Shown here in pieces: positions 34,267 to 48,789 of a stretch of DNA of 64,000 nt. Origin of the DNA: Craspedostauros australis (taxonomy: Eukaryota > Bacillariophyta > Bacillariophyceae > Mastogloiales > Achnanthaceae); the NCBI GenBank assembly GCA_026770025.1, contig JAMXDE010000026.1:248001-312000 (forward strand), in the 5' to 3' direction. Both the position numbers and the translations under genes were made by a program. Each line of letters opens with the position of its first letter. The stretch's first letter is position 1. The notes beneath the pieces are model-generated. The model searched no databases. It saw only the letters and a program-made list of their open reading frames with translations, and was not told the origin of the DNA.

Positions 34267-37200
34267 GCAGCGACAACTGTGCCACACACAGATGCCAAGC
34301 TGCAGCAATCAAGCCTCGGCGTCACTTTGAAGCAACAGTCGCAGCAGCACCAACCGCCATTGGGCATGGCCAATGCAGCAGCGCGGCACAATCAAGGTGA
34401 AGGGTTTGAGACGGAGCTTCGCAATTTTGATGCCTCCACGCGAGAATCCGAACCAAAGGAGCAGCTGGATGCCCCGGCTTCCACCACCACCAACGCCGGG
34501 CTCGGCGGCTCGCAGAAGAAGAAGTCGTTGATGAAACGCGTTCTGGGAAAGATGAAGCCAAAGGCGATGAAGAAGAACAAGCTCCCTCCTGCCTCGGATG
34601 CTTCTATCGCGGCCCTGAAGGCCAAGCAGGAGGCAGGCCAGAAGCTCTCCCCGCAGGAAGCCCTCTTGGTTGCAAGGAGCGCCATGAAGAAATCCAAGCA
34701 AAAGCGTGCGCAGAACATTGTCGGTGGTGCGAACAACAACCCGGGATTCACCCCGGAAGTCCAATTCCCAGTGCTGGAGGTCCATACTACACGAAAGGAT
34801 GGCTCTACTGTGTCGGACCTCGACGCATCGCTCAACCTCTTCCCCATCGGACAAGTCTTGATGGGAGGCAAGAAGGAAGAGCAAGAAACCGACAGCGTGT
34901 CGACCCTCGGCACACCCAAGGCACTCGAAGGCGCCGAGACGAAGGTCATTCGACGGCCAAAGCTCAAAGTCAAACGCCCCGCAGGATTAAAGACGAACAA
35001 GTCCCGCGAATCCCAGAATGACCAAACTGCGACGGCCAACAACACCAACCAAACTACACAGCAGCAGCGGGAGCAGCGACCAAGAGTGGTGCAGCTTCAG
35101 AAGGGCCTGCAAGAAGAGGCCAGAGAGGAGAAGCAGACGGGCGAGAAAGCACAACGGCTCACGACGCGACGGTCCACCAGCCCAACCGACCTCAAGTCGC
35201 CTTTGGGAGGCGTTGGCACTTTTGCCACCGGTGCGGCTGTTTTGGCATCCCCCACCGCCGCCACTGCAATGACGTCTGCGGCGTCTGCTTCAGTCTCCCC
35301 CAAACAGCAAGGCAGAGATCATGGCGCAGACAAAAACCAGCTTCAGCGCGGCATGACGCAGGAGACAGGTACGACCGCCAACGATCCCATCCTCATTCCA
35401 GAACATGGTCGAGCAACGGCTGCTGGGACAGAAGCACAAGCCACCCAAGGCCACGGCATCGCCTCGCCACCGACTTTGGCGTCAGCCACAACCAAGAGCG
35501 ACGAAAGCTCCCGCGCGATCAAGCGCGACCCCACCGAGATCATCGATGGTGGGAGCGGCGGTGTTTATCCCAGAACTATCCGCATGGACCCATCCGCCGT
35601 TGGTCCATTCCACGAAAGCTCCAACGGATCAGCCATTGCATCAAGCCAACGCAACTATGGTCCCTCATCTGGACAATTCTCAGGTCAAGATGCAGCGGCC
35701 GGTTTGATGGGTGCAGCAGCATTTGCCGCAGGTGCTGCTTACAGCAACGGTCGTATGCTTCGCGACAACGAGATGACCCCTTCTGTCGCCGAATCTGCCG
35801 CATTCGAACTGCAGCTCACCAAGTCGAAGAACAATGGTGACAAGATCGACATCACTCGCCGCGGCGAGGTCGTCCAGTCAATTGCGCATCCAGCACTCAA
35901 GATGGCCAAGAGCAAGGCCAGCACAGCCGGTTCCGACACGTACTACAGCAGCGAAGCGTCGTCTTCGCTGCCAATACCTGAAGTGTTCTACGGCGTCCCA
36001 CAGATGCTACCGTCCATGTCCACGGCCGCCGTGAACGTTGGCAACGATGACAGCAATGGGAGCATGCCAGATGCCAAACCAAGAGCGTTGCAGACCGCCC
36101 CATCATCGGACGGCGATCGCTCCAGCCTCTCTCCCACGGCTGCATTCACGAAGGCGATCGATGCCGCAATCTTGGACGCTCAAACGCAGATGAAGAATCC
36201 CATGGAAGTTATCGATGGAGACGATGCATTGCATGCAAAGAATAAGGGCGGTGATGCCAATTCCGCATCTCAGATGAAGTCTGTCAAAGACAGCGGCACG
36301 ATCTATCCATCCGATCGGTCCATTGCCGATTCCAAGAGAGGTGCCACCATCAACGTCCCCAACTCAATGGAGGACACAACGAGCGATTTCAGCACCAGCC
36401 AGAAGAGCGCACCATCATCCTCCCGACACAAACAGGGATCCTCATCCGCAATCGTACCTGTTGCGGCTGCAGCGGCGGCTGCCGTTGCAGTGGGAGCCAC
36501 GACCTCTGCGATCATCGCAACTGCACAAGACAACCAGCACGATGGTCCACCAGGGGGGCAGCCGACCACTATCTCTGCGACGAGGACGATGGCTTCAGCT
36601 TCGACTGCCAAGTCTGCAATCACCTCATCTGTAGCAACGAGCACACACGATGCTACGGTGTCATCTTTACCATCGCAGCAGCAGCAGCGCAAGCAAGGGG
36701 CCAAACTGGGCCTTGTGTCGGCGACGTTGGGATTTGTCGGGACGATGTTTGGAAGAAAGGCTGCCGGCAATGATGCTTCCAAGTCAGAGAAGGGTGGGGA
36801 AACTACGGACGCTCAACCGGAGACCACCCACACTGTGCTCAAAGCAGCAACGTCAACCGCAACATCCGTCGACCAACGCAATGCCACGGCGGCAGGCAGC
36901 GGAGCCACTTCAGTCAAATCCACACCCTCCACTCAACACGCCACAGGCAGCGGATGCTCGGCGGCGTCGAGCTCCGTCCGAGTCGGAGAGAACCAAACCC
37001 GAAACAACCCTGCCATTGTGGCACTGTCCAGGAAAGAGGCGGAAGGCTCGGTATCTGTCATCCCTGCACCCACTTCGGTCAGAAAGATGCGTGGTAAGCA
37101 GGCGGTGGCGGCCTTTGGTGCAATTGCTGCCTCTCAGTCGATGCCAACGTTCTACAACAATTCGCTTGGCAAGGAACCACCATCCAGCATTGGACAAAGC

Positions 37201-40200
37201 AAGAATGCGAGTGCCGGCGTCGAAAAGAGCACCATCTCAAGCATTCACAGCAATCATGGTCAGACCACATCCATGGACGTCACGGATCGCGTCTCCAATC
37301 AGCGACGCGACAACAGCATGATGCAGGTCCGAATCGCGTCGCCAACAGCCTCTGCAACAGGCATCGAGCTTCTAGCGGGAGCCTACGTTGCGAACCGTGT
37401 GCTTGCTCCAAACCAACGGCAATGGGCGCAAGCAGCACGTTCCGCATCCTTGTCTTCTGGGTCCGAGGCCGACCAGCAGTCGAACGACCAACAGCAGGCC
37501 GAGAAATTGGCACGAAATGCCGAACCCCCAGCTGTGACCATGACGCAAGCTACCGACAGCGGAGAACAGACCGACAACATCGAAGTGCGGGCCGTTTCGG
37601 TCATAGATGAAGGATCGCAAAAGTCAGTCCGCTTCAACGAATCAGACTCGTCCAGCACGCAACAATTCCACGAACACCACCGATCAAGCGTGATGACAGG
37701 AGCCAGCTCGTCACACAGGCCTACATGGTGCAACGACACGCTGTCAAGCGGGTCGGTATACTACGACGATTCGACGTACTCGAAGGGAGAGTCACGCTCC
37801 AACCGTTCCAATGCCAGCACCAGCGACGGTAACTTCATTTCTGGGGCCGTGGTCGGAGCAGCCGCAATCGGCGCAGCAGCGGCTGTGGCAGCAGCAGCTG
37901 CATCATCTTCCAACACACGAGACAGATCATCATCCATCGGTGGAACAGCAACGGAAACATTGCAGAATGTCGGTGGCAGCAAGCAGTCGCGTCCGTCGGC
38001 AGAGAGCAGCGCAAGCGGAACATCCAGCCTGGCATCCAGCGATGTCTACACGAATCGTTCCGAAGGTGTCAAGAATGGCGAGGTCCGTGCCGTCGACCTC
38101 TCTTCTTCGACATCATCTGACTACGAGGCGAAGATTGCAGCAATGATTCGCTCGCAGATGCAGAGAGAAGGCATCGAACCTCTCACAGAGACCAGCAGCC
38201 CTCCTCCGGCTCCTCTCGAAGACATCATGAACCTTGCTGCGGTCAAACTGGCTGCTGGTAGTTCATACGAAACCAGCAACAAGGACGAATCTGCCAGCAA
38301 GGACGCGTGTCAACCGGGATCTGAAAAGCAAGACCTGATCGCCGGTGCAGCCAACCCAGTGATAGTCGGCCACCTCGTGGAAACCGTACGTTCATCCGAT
38401 GACATCCCAGTCGTCCAGGGCATGGACGTTCTCATGCCTGCGCGAGGAATGAACGGCGGTCAATCCACAGCCTCCGAATTCACCGTGTCCGAAAATGAAC
38501 GGTCAGTGACATCTGGTGCAGCTTCCACCAGGAAGTTGTTTTCCAGCTCTGCGGAGAACGAACGCCCTTCGTCGTTCAATGAGTCCGTCTTGAACAGCCT
38601 GTTGGACTCTGACTCGGAAAAGGTTGGGGCGCTGGTCGCGCACGAAGACCAATCGAGCCAACCCACAACGCAGAGCGATCGCGGCTTCGGGAAAGATGAC
38701 AGTAGCAACAAGGATGACGAAGCCAACGCATTGAAAACCACCGCAGCTGTTGGCGTGGCTGCAGCAGTCATTACGGCGGCATCTGTGGCAGCTGCAGCTG
38801 CAGCTGCAGCCAAACCCACGACCACTACCACAGCCACAGCCACAGCCAAACCCAACGTCACAGCTGATGGCAGCCCTGCAGTCAGCGTGGCGACGAGCGC
38901 AAGCGCCAAATCGAACCCTGTCGATGGTAGCTGCACCGACAACGCGTCTGCGGTCTCAACAAACGATGGTACCGACGCCGTTCAAGATGCATCGGCAAGT
39001 GTTTCGACTGGTCACATCGAGCGTAACTCATCCCACAAGTCGGTCAGCACAGAGAAGTCGTCATCGGACGATGTCACCAAGAACGCCCGGACTGGAGTAG
39101 CCACAGGTGCAGCAGCTGTCCTTGGGGTTGGCGCAGCGACCATGACCAAGTCTTTGATGAATGCAGAAAAGGATTGCGACAATGCTGATGTTGGTGGTGC
39201 TCTGGCTGAACATGACCCAATTGATGTCACCGACCACGGAAGCCATGGTGGTGTGTCACCTGGGAATTCCCCCATCGAGCAACAGCCCCCAGCAGAGAGC
39301 GCCTCCCGCTCGCGAAATGTGGAAGAGATCATAGTGCTCGACGACGAAGATGACCACTGCTACGGTGACAACGAGGGTAAAGATGATCACCAGCAGAATC
39401 TACCATCGCAGAGTCATTCCGATGGCGTCATCGTTATCAGCGACTCCATGGAGGAGAAGCATTCGTACGAGGATCCATGTGGAGACGACGCCCTTCCATC
39501 ACGCGATTCGGCACAGAGCACTGGCACCGACAAGTCCACCAGCAACCCAGCTGGTGCAGCACCAGTCATCGACCTCGTGAACTACGACAGCACAAGCTTT
39601 GAGGTGTACGATGGTGAGAGCGGCGATGTCATTGTGTGCCACGAGATGGATCCCTATGAAGTCGTGGACAACCCGGCCCAATCCGCGACGGCCGCAGCCA
39701 CAAGCTCACAGGCAAAACAAGGCCCAGTGGTGTCTGAGGAGAGCAAAGGTCAGCAGAAGGCGGGCATCACCTCATCACAGCTGTTGGCCCCGGCTGTTGC
39801 ATCGTTGGCCACCATTGGGGTTCTCAGCACCATGGGACGCGCAAGAGACAACGCGCAAACGAAAGAAGCCGACGCCAGTACCAAGAAGTCTGCACAAACA
39901 AGCATAATTTCGGAGACAGAATCTGCATCTGCATCTGCGGTGCCCACTCCACAAGAAGAGATCAGCGCAAGGACTCGATCATCTTCAGCACAAGATGATC
40001 CCAGTCAGGTAGTGAAGTCTTCGTCAACACGCGATGGCAGCGAAGAGATGGACCCTTCTGCAGCGAAGGAGCAAAGCATCCAATCAATGCAAACAGGACA
40101 GGAGGCCAAGCGAAACGAATGCGAAGATCATGGCAAGGAGGACGCGACAATCAACGAAGAGGCGTCCAATGGCGACGCACCCAAGAGACAGGAAGTCCAA

Positions 40201-43200
40201 TCTGCTCCATCTAGCAAGCCCGAAGAACTGCCACCTACGCGAGCCATGGAACGTGAGATCATTTCCGAATCAGAACAGCAAGGGGCAGCGACTGACGAGA
40301 ACAAGACAGGCAGCGCCGACACTGTCGCGAAGACGATTGTGGCAGCTGCAGTCGTTGGCATCGCTGGTATCGCAGGAGCAGCAGCCATGTCCTCCAAAAG
40401 GGCATCCAATGGGGATGAGGACGAGGAAGATGAAGATGAAGATGAAGCCAGTGACAAGGCCGAAGAAGCTGTCGGTGAGACGCAGCAGAAGACAGACGCG
40501 ACGACGTCAACACCCGAAGCGCACACGGCAGTAAGATCCGAACAGATGGAAGCCGACGAACACTTGAGAGCCATGTCCAATCCTACCTCCAAATCAAGCA
40601 GCACCATCCATGCACCGTCTTCGTCTGACCGCATGGAAGTGGACACGATCGTGGATGACGAAATCGTGGATGACCACGTTCCCGTTGTGAACTCGTTTGG
40701 AGTCATGGAGCCATCGCACAGCATGAAGTCCGACGGTGCGAAAAACAGCGCGTCTTCTCCAAGAAGTACCAACACCCGGACCATCGCAGCGGTCACCGCC
40801 ATTGCAGCTGCCGCAGCCGCAGCCGTGGCTGCATCTGGCCCAGCGCATGAAGGCAACGTTGACGCATCAGAGCATGAGGAAGACGAGCCAACCGCCTCGA
40901 AGTCCCACACAGCCTCCGCCTCAAGCGGAGACAGCAGCGATGTGCAAACTTTCGACAGCCCCAACGCTCTCGACTCGGAGCAGGACGGCATCGAAATATC
41001 GCTGTCCCAAGATCTTGTGCGAAGGCAGGACTATTGGCCAGTAAACGCAACTGGTCTTGCGATGCAGCAGCGGAGCGAGGCAATTGACCCTCCACAAGAT
41101 GTGTCCAACGTAGGTGTATCCTATTCATCGAGCTCTCCGTCCGTGCCACCATCAGACCCGTCGGGTTCATCTCAACTGTCGCAGCTCTTGCAGTCCTCCG
41201 CGTCGTCGCAGCCATCACAATCCGTGGGGATTTCAGCAGCATCTGCAACGTCCAAACCATCCGCAGGCGCGGACCCGCCTTCCGCTGCATCTCGTGCTGA
41301 TGTTGGACGTGCGGCCACTGCGGTGGCAGCCGCTGGTCTGGTGGTATCAGCAGCAGCAGCAGTAGTAGCAGCAACTGCCAGCAAACGGGGATTGACCTCT
41401 TCATCCAGTGATTCTTTCAACACTGCCGTCGGCTCACATCAACAACAGCAACAGCAAACGCAACAACAGCGACAGCTGCGGTCGATCTCCCGTGATCCGC
41501 TGCCATCTTCCAGCTTGGAAGGCGAAGGTGCGGCGCCGCCAGCGTCGTCATCCCGACGCGCATCCGCAGAAGTGAACGATGCCAGGTCCATTGATCGTGT
41601 TTCAAAGAAGGCATCCGCAGAATCGCAATCGATCCATGACACCACAAAATCGAACGCAGCAGTTGCCTCCAACGAAGCGCACGACATCAGCCGAGGAACT
41701 GGGCGTTCAAAAAACGAAGGGGCCGCCGACGATGACCAGTCTGTTGCAAGCAAGCAATCTTACGCATCGAGAGCATCCGCTGGAGGCAAGTCGGTGTCAT
41801 CCAGAGCCACGACACGAAGTGCTCGATCCCGAAGCAGCAGAATGAGCAAGCCCACCCCCGAAGACATGCGCTCAACGCATTCTCGTGCACGAAAGCCGAA
41901 ACCCGAAGCATCGGTGGTGTCCAACACAAGAGGCATCGACACGATCAAGGAGAACATGGTGATCCAAGTCGCCGCCGCCACTGTCGGAGTTGCAGCTGCC
42001 ACAGCCGTCATTGCAGCAAGCGGCCGACGGGATGACGCAAGTGCACAGACCGAAAGCCGGTCAAAATCGCGATCACTCTCGCAAGCCCAATCTGGACATC
42101 TCGCAGCTACAGGAATCCCGGTGCTTGACACGGTCCACGTGGGCAGCAGTGACATCGACCAAACGATCGAGCTAATTTTGTCCGATGAACAGACAGCCAA
42201 GGACAGCAAGGGCAGCAATGGCGATGGACTCACAACGATGCTGACATCTGCCTCGACCGGAGAGAATGGAAGCAAGTCTGCCAGTGCGAGTCGCAGCCAA
42301 CAAGTGGGATCTGCCATCGGGCAACGTCACATCCCCGGAATGGGATTTGCAGCCGGTAGCCTGGTGTCTGGGAGCAGAAGCTACACGAGTGCCATCCAAG
42401 TGAACAAGACAAACTCCAGCATGTCACGACAGCATTCGCAAGCCCAACGGGACCGAGTAGGCATGATGAGCCGGACGTGGTCCTTGTCCAACATGACAGG
42501 GACCAAGAGCAATCTGAAATCATCTGTCAGCGGCAAAGACAGCAACACGACCGAAGGCAACTGCCAGGACGGAAACGAGCACGGAGACAAGAACGAGAAC
42601 ACAAGCACCTCGCGTCTGGGACGAGGTCTGGCTCTTGTTACAGTCGCTGCAGCCGTGCCTATGATGGCGCACAATCATCAGCAGTCTCAACATGACCGTT
42701 CTCACAACCAGCGCACAGTGGCCAGCAACCCAGGCACCAGTCACAACATGCACTCTGCCGGTACCGAAAGAGCACAAACTGACGCCAATGCGAATGCTGC
42801 GCACACTACGCGAGCTGCTGCGGATATCAGTGGAGGCTCCACCGCGACGCGGCCACTTGGCACACAGACTTTCAGCAACGACGCTGATCCTCAAGGCACC
42901 AACGGAATCAGTAACGACGGTGTCGACGATTCTGGGACGAATCCATACAGCCCGACGAGAGCCATGTTACGATCCATGAATTCCGATGACTTCATACCCA
43001 GCAACGGCATGGCCGGGCACATGCTCGACGACGACGATGCGTACTGGGATACTCTGTCAACCATTGCATCCACCAAGGACAAGAGCATGACCTCTGGCCT
43101 TCGCAACGGCCGACGGCATCGATCTACTCCCGCACCAGCTCCCATTCCAAGCGAGATTACCACGAAGGATGCACAGCCCGGTAGCACCTCGGCAGGCGTT

Positions 43201-46200
43201 GCAGCTGTGGCGGTAGCGGCAGCCGCAGCCACCGCAGCGGTGACAGCAGCCGTTTCATCGTCAGCAACATCAGCATCATCCGAGGGTGAGTCTGGAACAG
43301 CCGCGACCATCCCGGTGCAAACAAAGTCCCACGATGCATCTTTGCGAACGAAGAGCACTGACAGAGCCAACAGTGACAAGATGCGAGGAGTGAGCCACAC
43401 TGACGACATCAACCAAAGCAGCGCATTGGAACAATCTCGCGACACTCAGCTGCAATCAACAGAGCGCGAACCATCCGTGTCCGTATCTGCAGCGGCAACA
43501 ACGACGACTCTGGGCTTGGTGACAGGAGGTGCGGCAATCGCAGCTGCGATGGCATTGAGATCATCGTCGTCAGGCGGCGACAATCAGTCAAACAAGGGCG
43601 ACGATCTTGCCAAGGAAATCACGAAGACTTGGTCGTCATCGCTTGATCCGAGTCGCTCCAAGTCGAAATCTCTCCATCCATCGATTTCGTATGCCACAGC
43701 TGAAACGGATGCGAAGTCAGGGTGGAAATCGTCCGCCATCCATGCATCAACGAGCAGCCACAGTCAAGCCAGCATCTCCAATCACATCAAAGCGCAATCA
43801 TCAGCGGCTTCTGCTTCACAATACAGCACCAACGCGTATCCCGCATTGGTCACTGGCGCCAAATCCATGCCCATTGCTGGAGTGGATTCGAGATCGACAG
43901 AGGGGCAGCAGCATGGTGAAACTTCATCCTGGCCGCGCTCAGGAACGACGAATATCCACGCGGATTCCTTGCGAGCGGACACCGGTTCGCGTCCCACCGT
44001 CGGCAATGGTGTACGAAGGCGATTTGGACGAGGAGACGAGGACAGAACAGCTGTTGAGCTACAGACGTCTGAGACTTTTGTGTCGGCTGCCTCATCAGTT
44101 TCGGGAGAAGCGGTGGGGGCTTCATCTGGAATGGTGTTGGGAGCTTCTGCTGCAGCTGCCGTGACCGCGGGCTCCATCGCTGCTGCCCGCCCTAAATTCC
44201 GCCAAATGAAGGTGATCCCGTTGCCAATGGCAGTTCCTGTCATTGGGTCGTCGCCTTCCACAAGCGACGCAAGCAACGCCGCGAGCGAGGACAATGTACT
44301 ACATGCACCACCACTGAAATCGGATGACAGCAGCGATGCCAATAAAGGGGTGCTTCAAGAACGTGTCGGTCAGGTTGATAATGATGATGATGATGATGAT
44401 GCACGTCCTGACAACGTGAAGGCAGTGGAGCTCACCATGGCCAAAATCGACTCGTTGATCGACACCATCGGAACGAACGTGATTGACGATGTCAGCGATG
44501 TCGACGATGGTAGGAGCACTTCGTCGTTGTCCTACAGTCTCTCGAAGTACGCCGCAAGCGTCATGACAGCTCCGTCATCGTCAGATGCTGGGGGCAGCGA
44601 GGGTGCACTATCCAAGAGAAGCAACTCCGCCCACGCAATGCGCATCCTGAACAGCTGCCTCTCCCGGGATCCGTCTGGTGCCGTCTCTTCTGAGGCAAGT
44701 TCGAGCGGCGAAGAACGTAGCAAGACGGAGTTGAGGAAGAGTGCCTCGGCCCATTCGCAATCTTCACTGGTTCACAACATGAGCGGAAGCGCCGGCTCTG
44801 CTCTCGATGGTTCAAGGGCCACAGACGGGTCTTCAACGATCATGCCAACAGTGTCGCAGCTCAATATGGGACATGGATCCAGGAGCATTGGCAGCTCGCA
44901 GAAGTCCATTATGTCGAGCTCCACACAAGCGCCGTCCGCCACTTCTGCAGTGGATCGAGCAGTTCATGAAACACCAAGCGCAACCAACGATGCCGCCGAT
45001 GGGATGGATCTCCAGCATCACCAAGAGCAGCAGCAACAGCAGCAGCTGCTGCAGGGTCCAGTTCCTTCTTCTGCACTTGCAGGAGTGAACCTGGACAACC
45101 AGTACCTCGTCGATGAATCGGTACAGGGATCGGACAGCTTTGGGACGGAAGACAACAGCGCTCTGTTGTTGACGGTGACGAGATCGGACATGGAGGAGAA
45201 TTCGTCCTCCGCCAAGGCTGCAAGCGAAGGTGGGAGCGCTGATGGGAAAGCACGCAGCTCAGACCACGAGGAAGCTACCCGCACAATGGACCAGCAGCCA
45301 TTCCATGCCGACGAAGACCAAGCGCCACAACAGCCAGGTCAAGCCATCGATGGCGCTGAGCGAACGCCGTTCAATCCTCTCGTTGTTGGTGCAGTTGCAA
45401 CTGCGGCAGCTAGTGCAGCGGGTGCTGCCGCAATGATTCTTTCGAGACCACGGGATGCCTCGGAAGACGGTGGTGACGAAAACACTTCCGGTGAGATTCG
45501 CCAAAGAGAAGTCATGTGGGGATACGAGGAGGTTTTCGATGCCGAAAGTCGTCGCAGTCAAACATCATCCACAAGGAGCAGAGCATCACTCCCCGCTTCG
45601 GCATCCTCCACAGCATCTCAAGCAGGAATGGATTATCCGCCGATGTACGCACACTCCCACGTTCATCGTGATCATCTCAATCAACACCAGCAGCAGGACT
45701 ACGGCGTGTATCAGAACAGAGGCCACTTTGCGTTCCACCAACCCGCAGAACGTTCGTTGATCGATCCTCCTGAGGAAACGAACGAGGTCATCGATCTGTC
45801 GCATGCGTCGTGGGATGGTGCGGTCATGGTGGAGGATGTGATGGAATTCGGAAGCACCATGGCAGCAGCAGGCATGAGCTCCGAAGACCAAGTGTCCTCA
45901 TCGGCGTCCAGCTCTTCCCGAAGCGACGTCGACACACTAGCCGCGATGATCAGAAAGCGGCAGCTCGCAACCAGTAGTCAAGCCGGCGCAAGCGCCAACG
46001 AGAACGAGAACGAGAACGACCCACCGGGTGAATCGGCCGAGGGCCGACGCGAAGCTTCGTTGTACGAAGTCTTGCTTGGTACTTTGGGAGTTGCAGGGTC
46101 AGCTGCTTTCATTGCTGGGAGGAGTCCACAGGGACCACCTTCCGAGCCAGCCAAGCAGGACGCTCCCGCCGATTGCGATCAAATCGAGCTACAGGCGGCT

Positions 46201-48789
46201 CGCACAAATTCAGCCGAAGAACAACCATCAGGCGCGTCACAGAGCTCGTCCGATGCTAGCTCTGCCAATTGGCAGAGGGAGCTTGGATCCAACCTGGCGT
46301 CTTCAACGAGACACGGGCCTCAAGACGAGGAACCACGGCAGCAGCAACAGCATCAACCGCAGCATCAATCACAACAACAGCCGCATTTCAAGGTCATGAG
46401 AGACCCATCCATCAACAACTTGATCCACAAGATGGACAGAATGAACGAATCTTCGCAACGGCACAACGCCAACGAGCCCAGAAGTTCGGATAGCAACGCA
46501 GTCGTCGGCCCATCCCATCTACGCGGCACTCAGCAGGAATCTCAGCTAAGAACCGTTCCCAATACCAACCGTGCGGTCGTCCATGATGACAACAGCAGCA
46601 TCATGAATGAAACCACGGCGAACCGGGATTTGCTCGCCACCATGGCACTCACAGAGCAAGAGCTAGATGATCTGTCTCCCGAGGAAGAAGAGAGGCTGAT
46701 TTCACGCACGCTGGAACTGTCGAAGGCATTGCTGGCATCGATGAACACCAATCCGACCTTCGATTCAGCGTCGGATGAGGACATGGTGCGTTCATTGGCG
46801 TCTCGTGCCGCACAGCAAGAAGGTGATGCAAGCGCCTCATTCAGACAGTCAGTCGATCCAGAATCGGCTGCAGCATCGCGCTACGGAGATGACGAAAGTA
46901 CGGCAAGATCTTTGGCCACTGTGACCAGGTCCAGGGCGAGTCGAGCACCCCGTCCTGAACACTTCACTGGAGCAGCCCTCGTGGAACAAGAGCGAAGCGT
47001 CGCGAATTCGCCGAACGACGAAGGCACGATCTCGACAGCCCCGACACCCCAACTGTCCAACGCAAACAACGAGACCATTGTCCCACTCTCTGTGTCTTTC
47101 CACCAGCGCCAGATGCTCGCCGCGAAGAGCAAGGGCTTGAAGCTGGAGGCATCTGCAAGCGTTGCAGATTCATCGTCGATGCCCGGGGATGAGGACGAGA
47201 ACGAGGACGAGCACGAGGATGACAGCAATGCAAGCAGCAGTCAACATCCACAGATGGTACCAGCCGCACAGCGACCAGGCTCTCAGAGCAGGAGTTCGTC
47301 GCACACACATGTGAGCGATCTTAGCCCCGAAACACCGATCGAGTTGGATCGTCTGCTCGCGCAGTTCCAGCTCCTCACCAGACAGCTAGTCGATGCTCCC
47401 GAAGTGCCGAGGGAGGACTACGACAACACCAGCGGAAGCGTCGCGAGTCGGCAGGATGCGAACGAACGCAGCAAGCGCACTGGTGATAAGCCCATTGCGG
47501 GCATTGCTCCGAGAATCGGTCGAGCTGCTGAAACTCAGTCGATGATGGATGCAGTGTCAACATACCAGAGGTTGGAGCAGCTTGAATCGTCCGCAAGGCC
47601 GGTGCAGTTTGGTTCGTCAGCTGCCCATCACCAGACCGCCAACCGCAATCCGAGCGTGACTTCTGAGCAGCAACAGGCAATGGAGCACACCGGCGTTGCC
47701 CCGCCATTGCAGCAAATACCAACGCAGCAGCTGCAACAGCAGCCTCAAGAGAGGTTCGCCACTCGTCTGCAACGGCCATCTATCCGAGAAGCAGGCGGAC
47801 GAATTGGCCATGCCGCGCAGCCAACCAAAAACACAACCATGGTGGGACCGCCCGGAGACAACGACATGGACAGCAGTGCTGGCCGTGTGCAGAGACTCCG
47901 CCAACAGAGACAGAATGCGCTGGACAGGCTCCGGGCATCAAAGACCACAAGTGGCCGTGACTTGTCGACAAATGCAAGCGGTGATGCTGTTCCACTTTCT
48001 GGAAGCGATCATAGTCTTCGTCAAGTACGCTCGGAGGTGGGTTCTGCTGCCGCTCCATCACCGCGGGCTCCCCGACAGCGCACGCCCCGTGCATTTCAGG
48101 ACCGAGATCTTCCTCATTCCTTCTCAGAGTCGCAGATGTACTCACAGGCATACACGAGAGGTACTCGGCAGCATGAGAGACAGCATCAACAGTATCAACA
48201 GTATCCACGGCAGCAGCAGCAGCAGCAGCAGCAACCATTCCCGGCCCTGCAGAATGCACGCCGTGCTCCTCAGCCGATACAGAGAGTGCAGCCACGCCAA
48301 CGTGATCGATTCTCACAATACCAAATCACCAACACGCTGTCATCGGACACGAACTTGGCGGCCGGATCGTCTGCTGCCAATCCAGTCGATCTCGATCATT
48401 TTTCGGATCAGTTCGATAGCGACACCAACACGGATGCAAGTGAGAGCGTTGGCATGACCACCCAGCAGGCCAACATGGATACCATGGACATGCACGTGAG
48501 GATGTCGGAGTCATCAGATTCCGAGACGACCACGCCATCGACGAAGGCTCGCGATTTGCAGAAGCAGATCCAAGACGTTCTCCAGGCATCGAAGGAGCTG
48601 AAATCGACGCAGGAGAAGCTAGGAAGCGAACTCACATCGTTCAAGAGCCGCTACCACCAACGATCCAGCCATCTGGAAGGCAAAGCCATGAGGATGGTGG
48701 GCGAAGTCCAATCGCTTCGTGGCGGAAGCAACAGCCAAAGCAGCGGCTTCATGGCTTCCTCTTCGTCGCAGTCTCATCAGGCTCCATAA
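33724..48789 (+). CDS. Giant 5021-residue protein with repeated Ala-rich hydrophobic segments
   Basis: One uninterrupted exon of 15,066 bases starts in gccaagATGg and ends with TAA at 48787. There is no signal peptide; the N-terminus is basic. Most of the chain is Ser/Ala/Thr/Asp/Gln-rich and likely disordered. At least 15 hydrophobic stretches of about 15-27 residues, built of Ala, Val, Gly and Ile, recur every 100-400 residues (for example near 36454, 37837, 38738, 39094, 39780, 40330, 40785, 41310, 41955, 43190, 43490, 44115, 45385 and 46065). Many are followed by a short basic or polar stop such as SSKRA, ASGRRD or LSRPRD. SUMO-interaction-like motifs cluster at residues 1866-1972, with another at 4022-4025. 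PolyQ lies near residues 160-181. Residues ~4942-4995 form a coiled coil. I recognise no family. The Ala segments could be membrane helices or self-association elements. Confidence 0.85.
34199..34267 (+). repeat. CAG trinucleotide run encoding polyglutamine
   Basis: CAG/CAA codons interrupted by a few GAG codons, inside the giant gene (residues about 160-181). The remainder of the gene has shorter Gln runs near 45025-45055 and 48210-48236. Confidence 0.9.
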
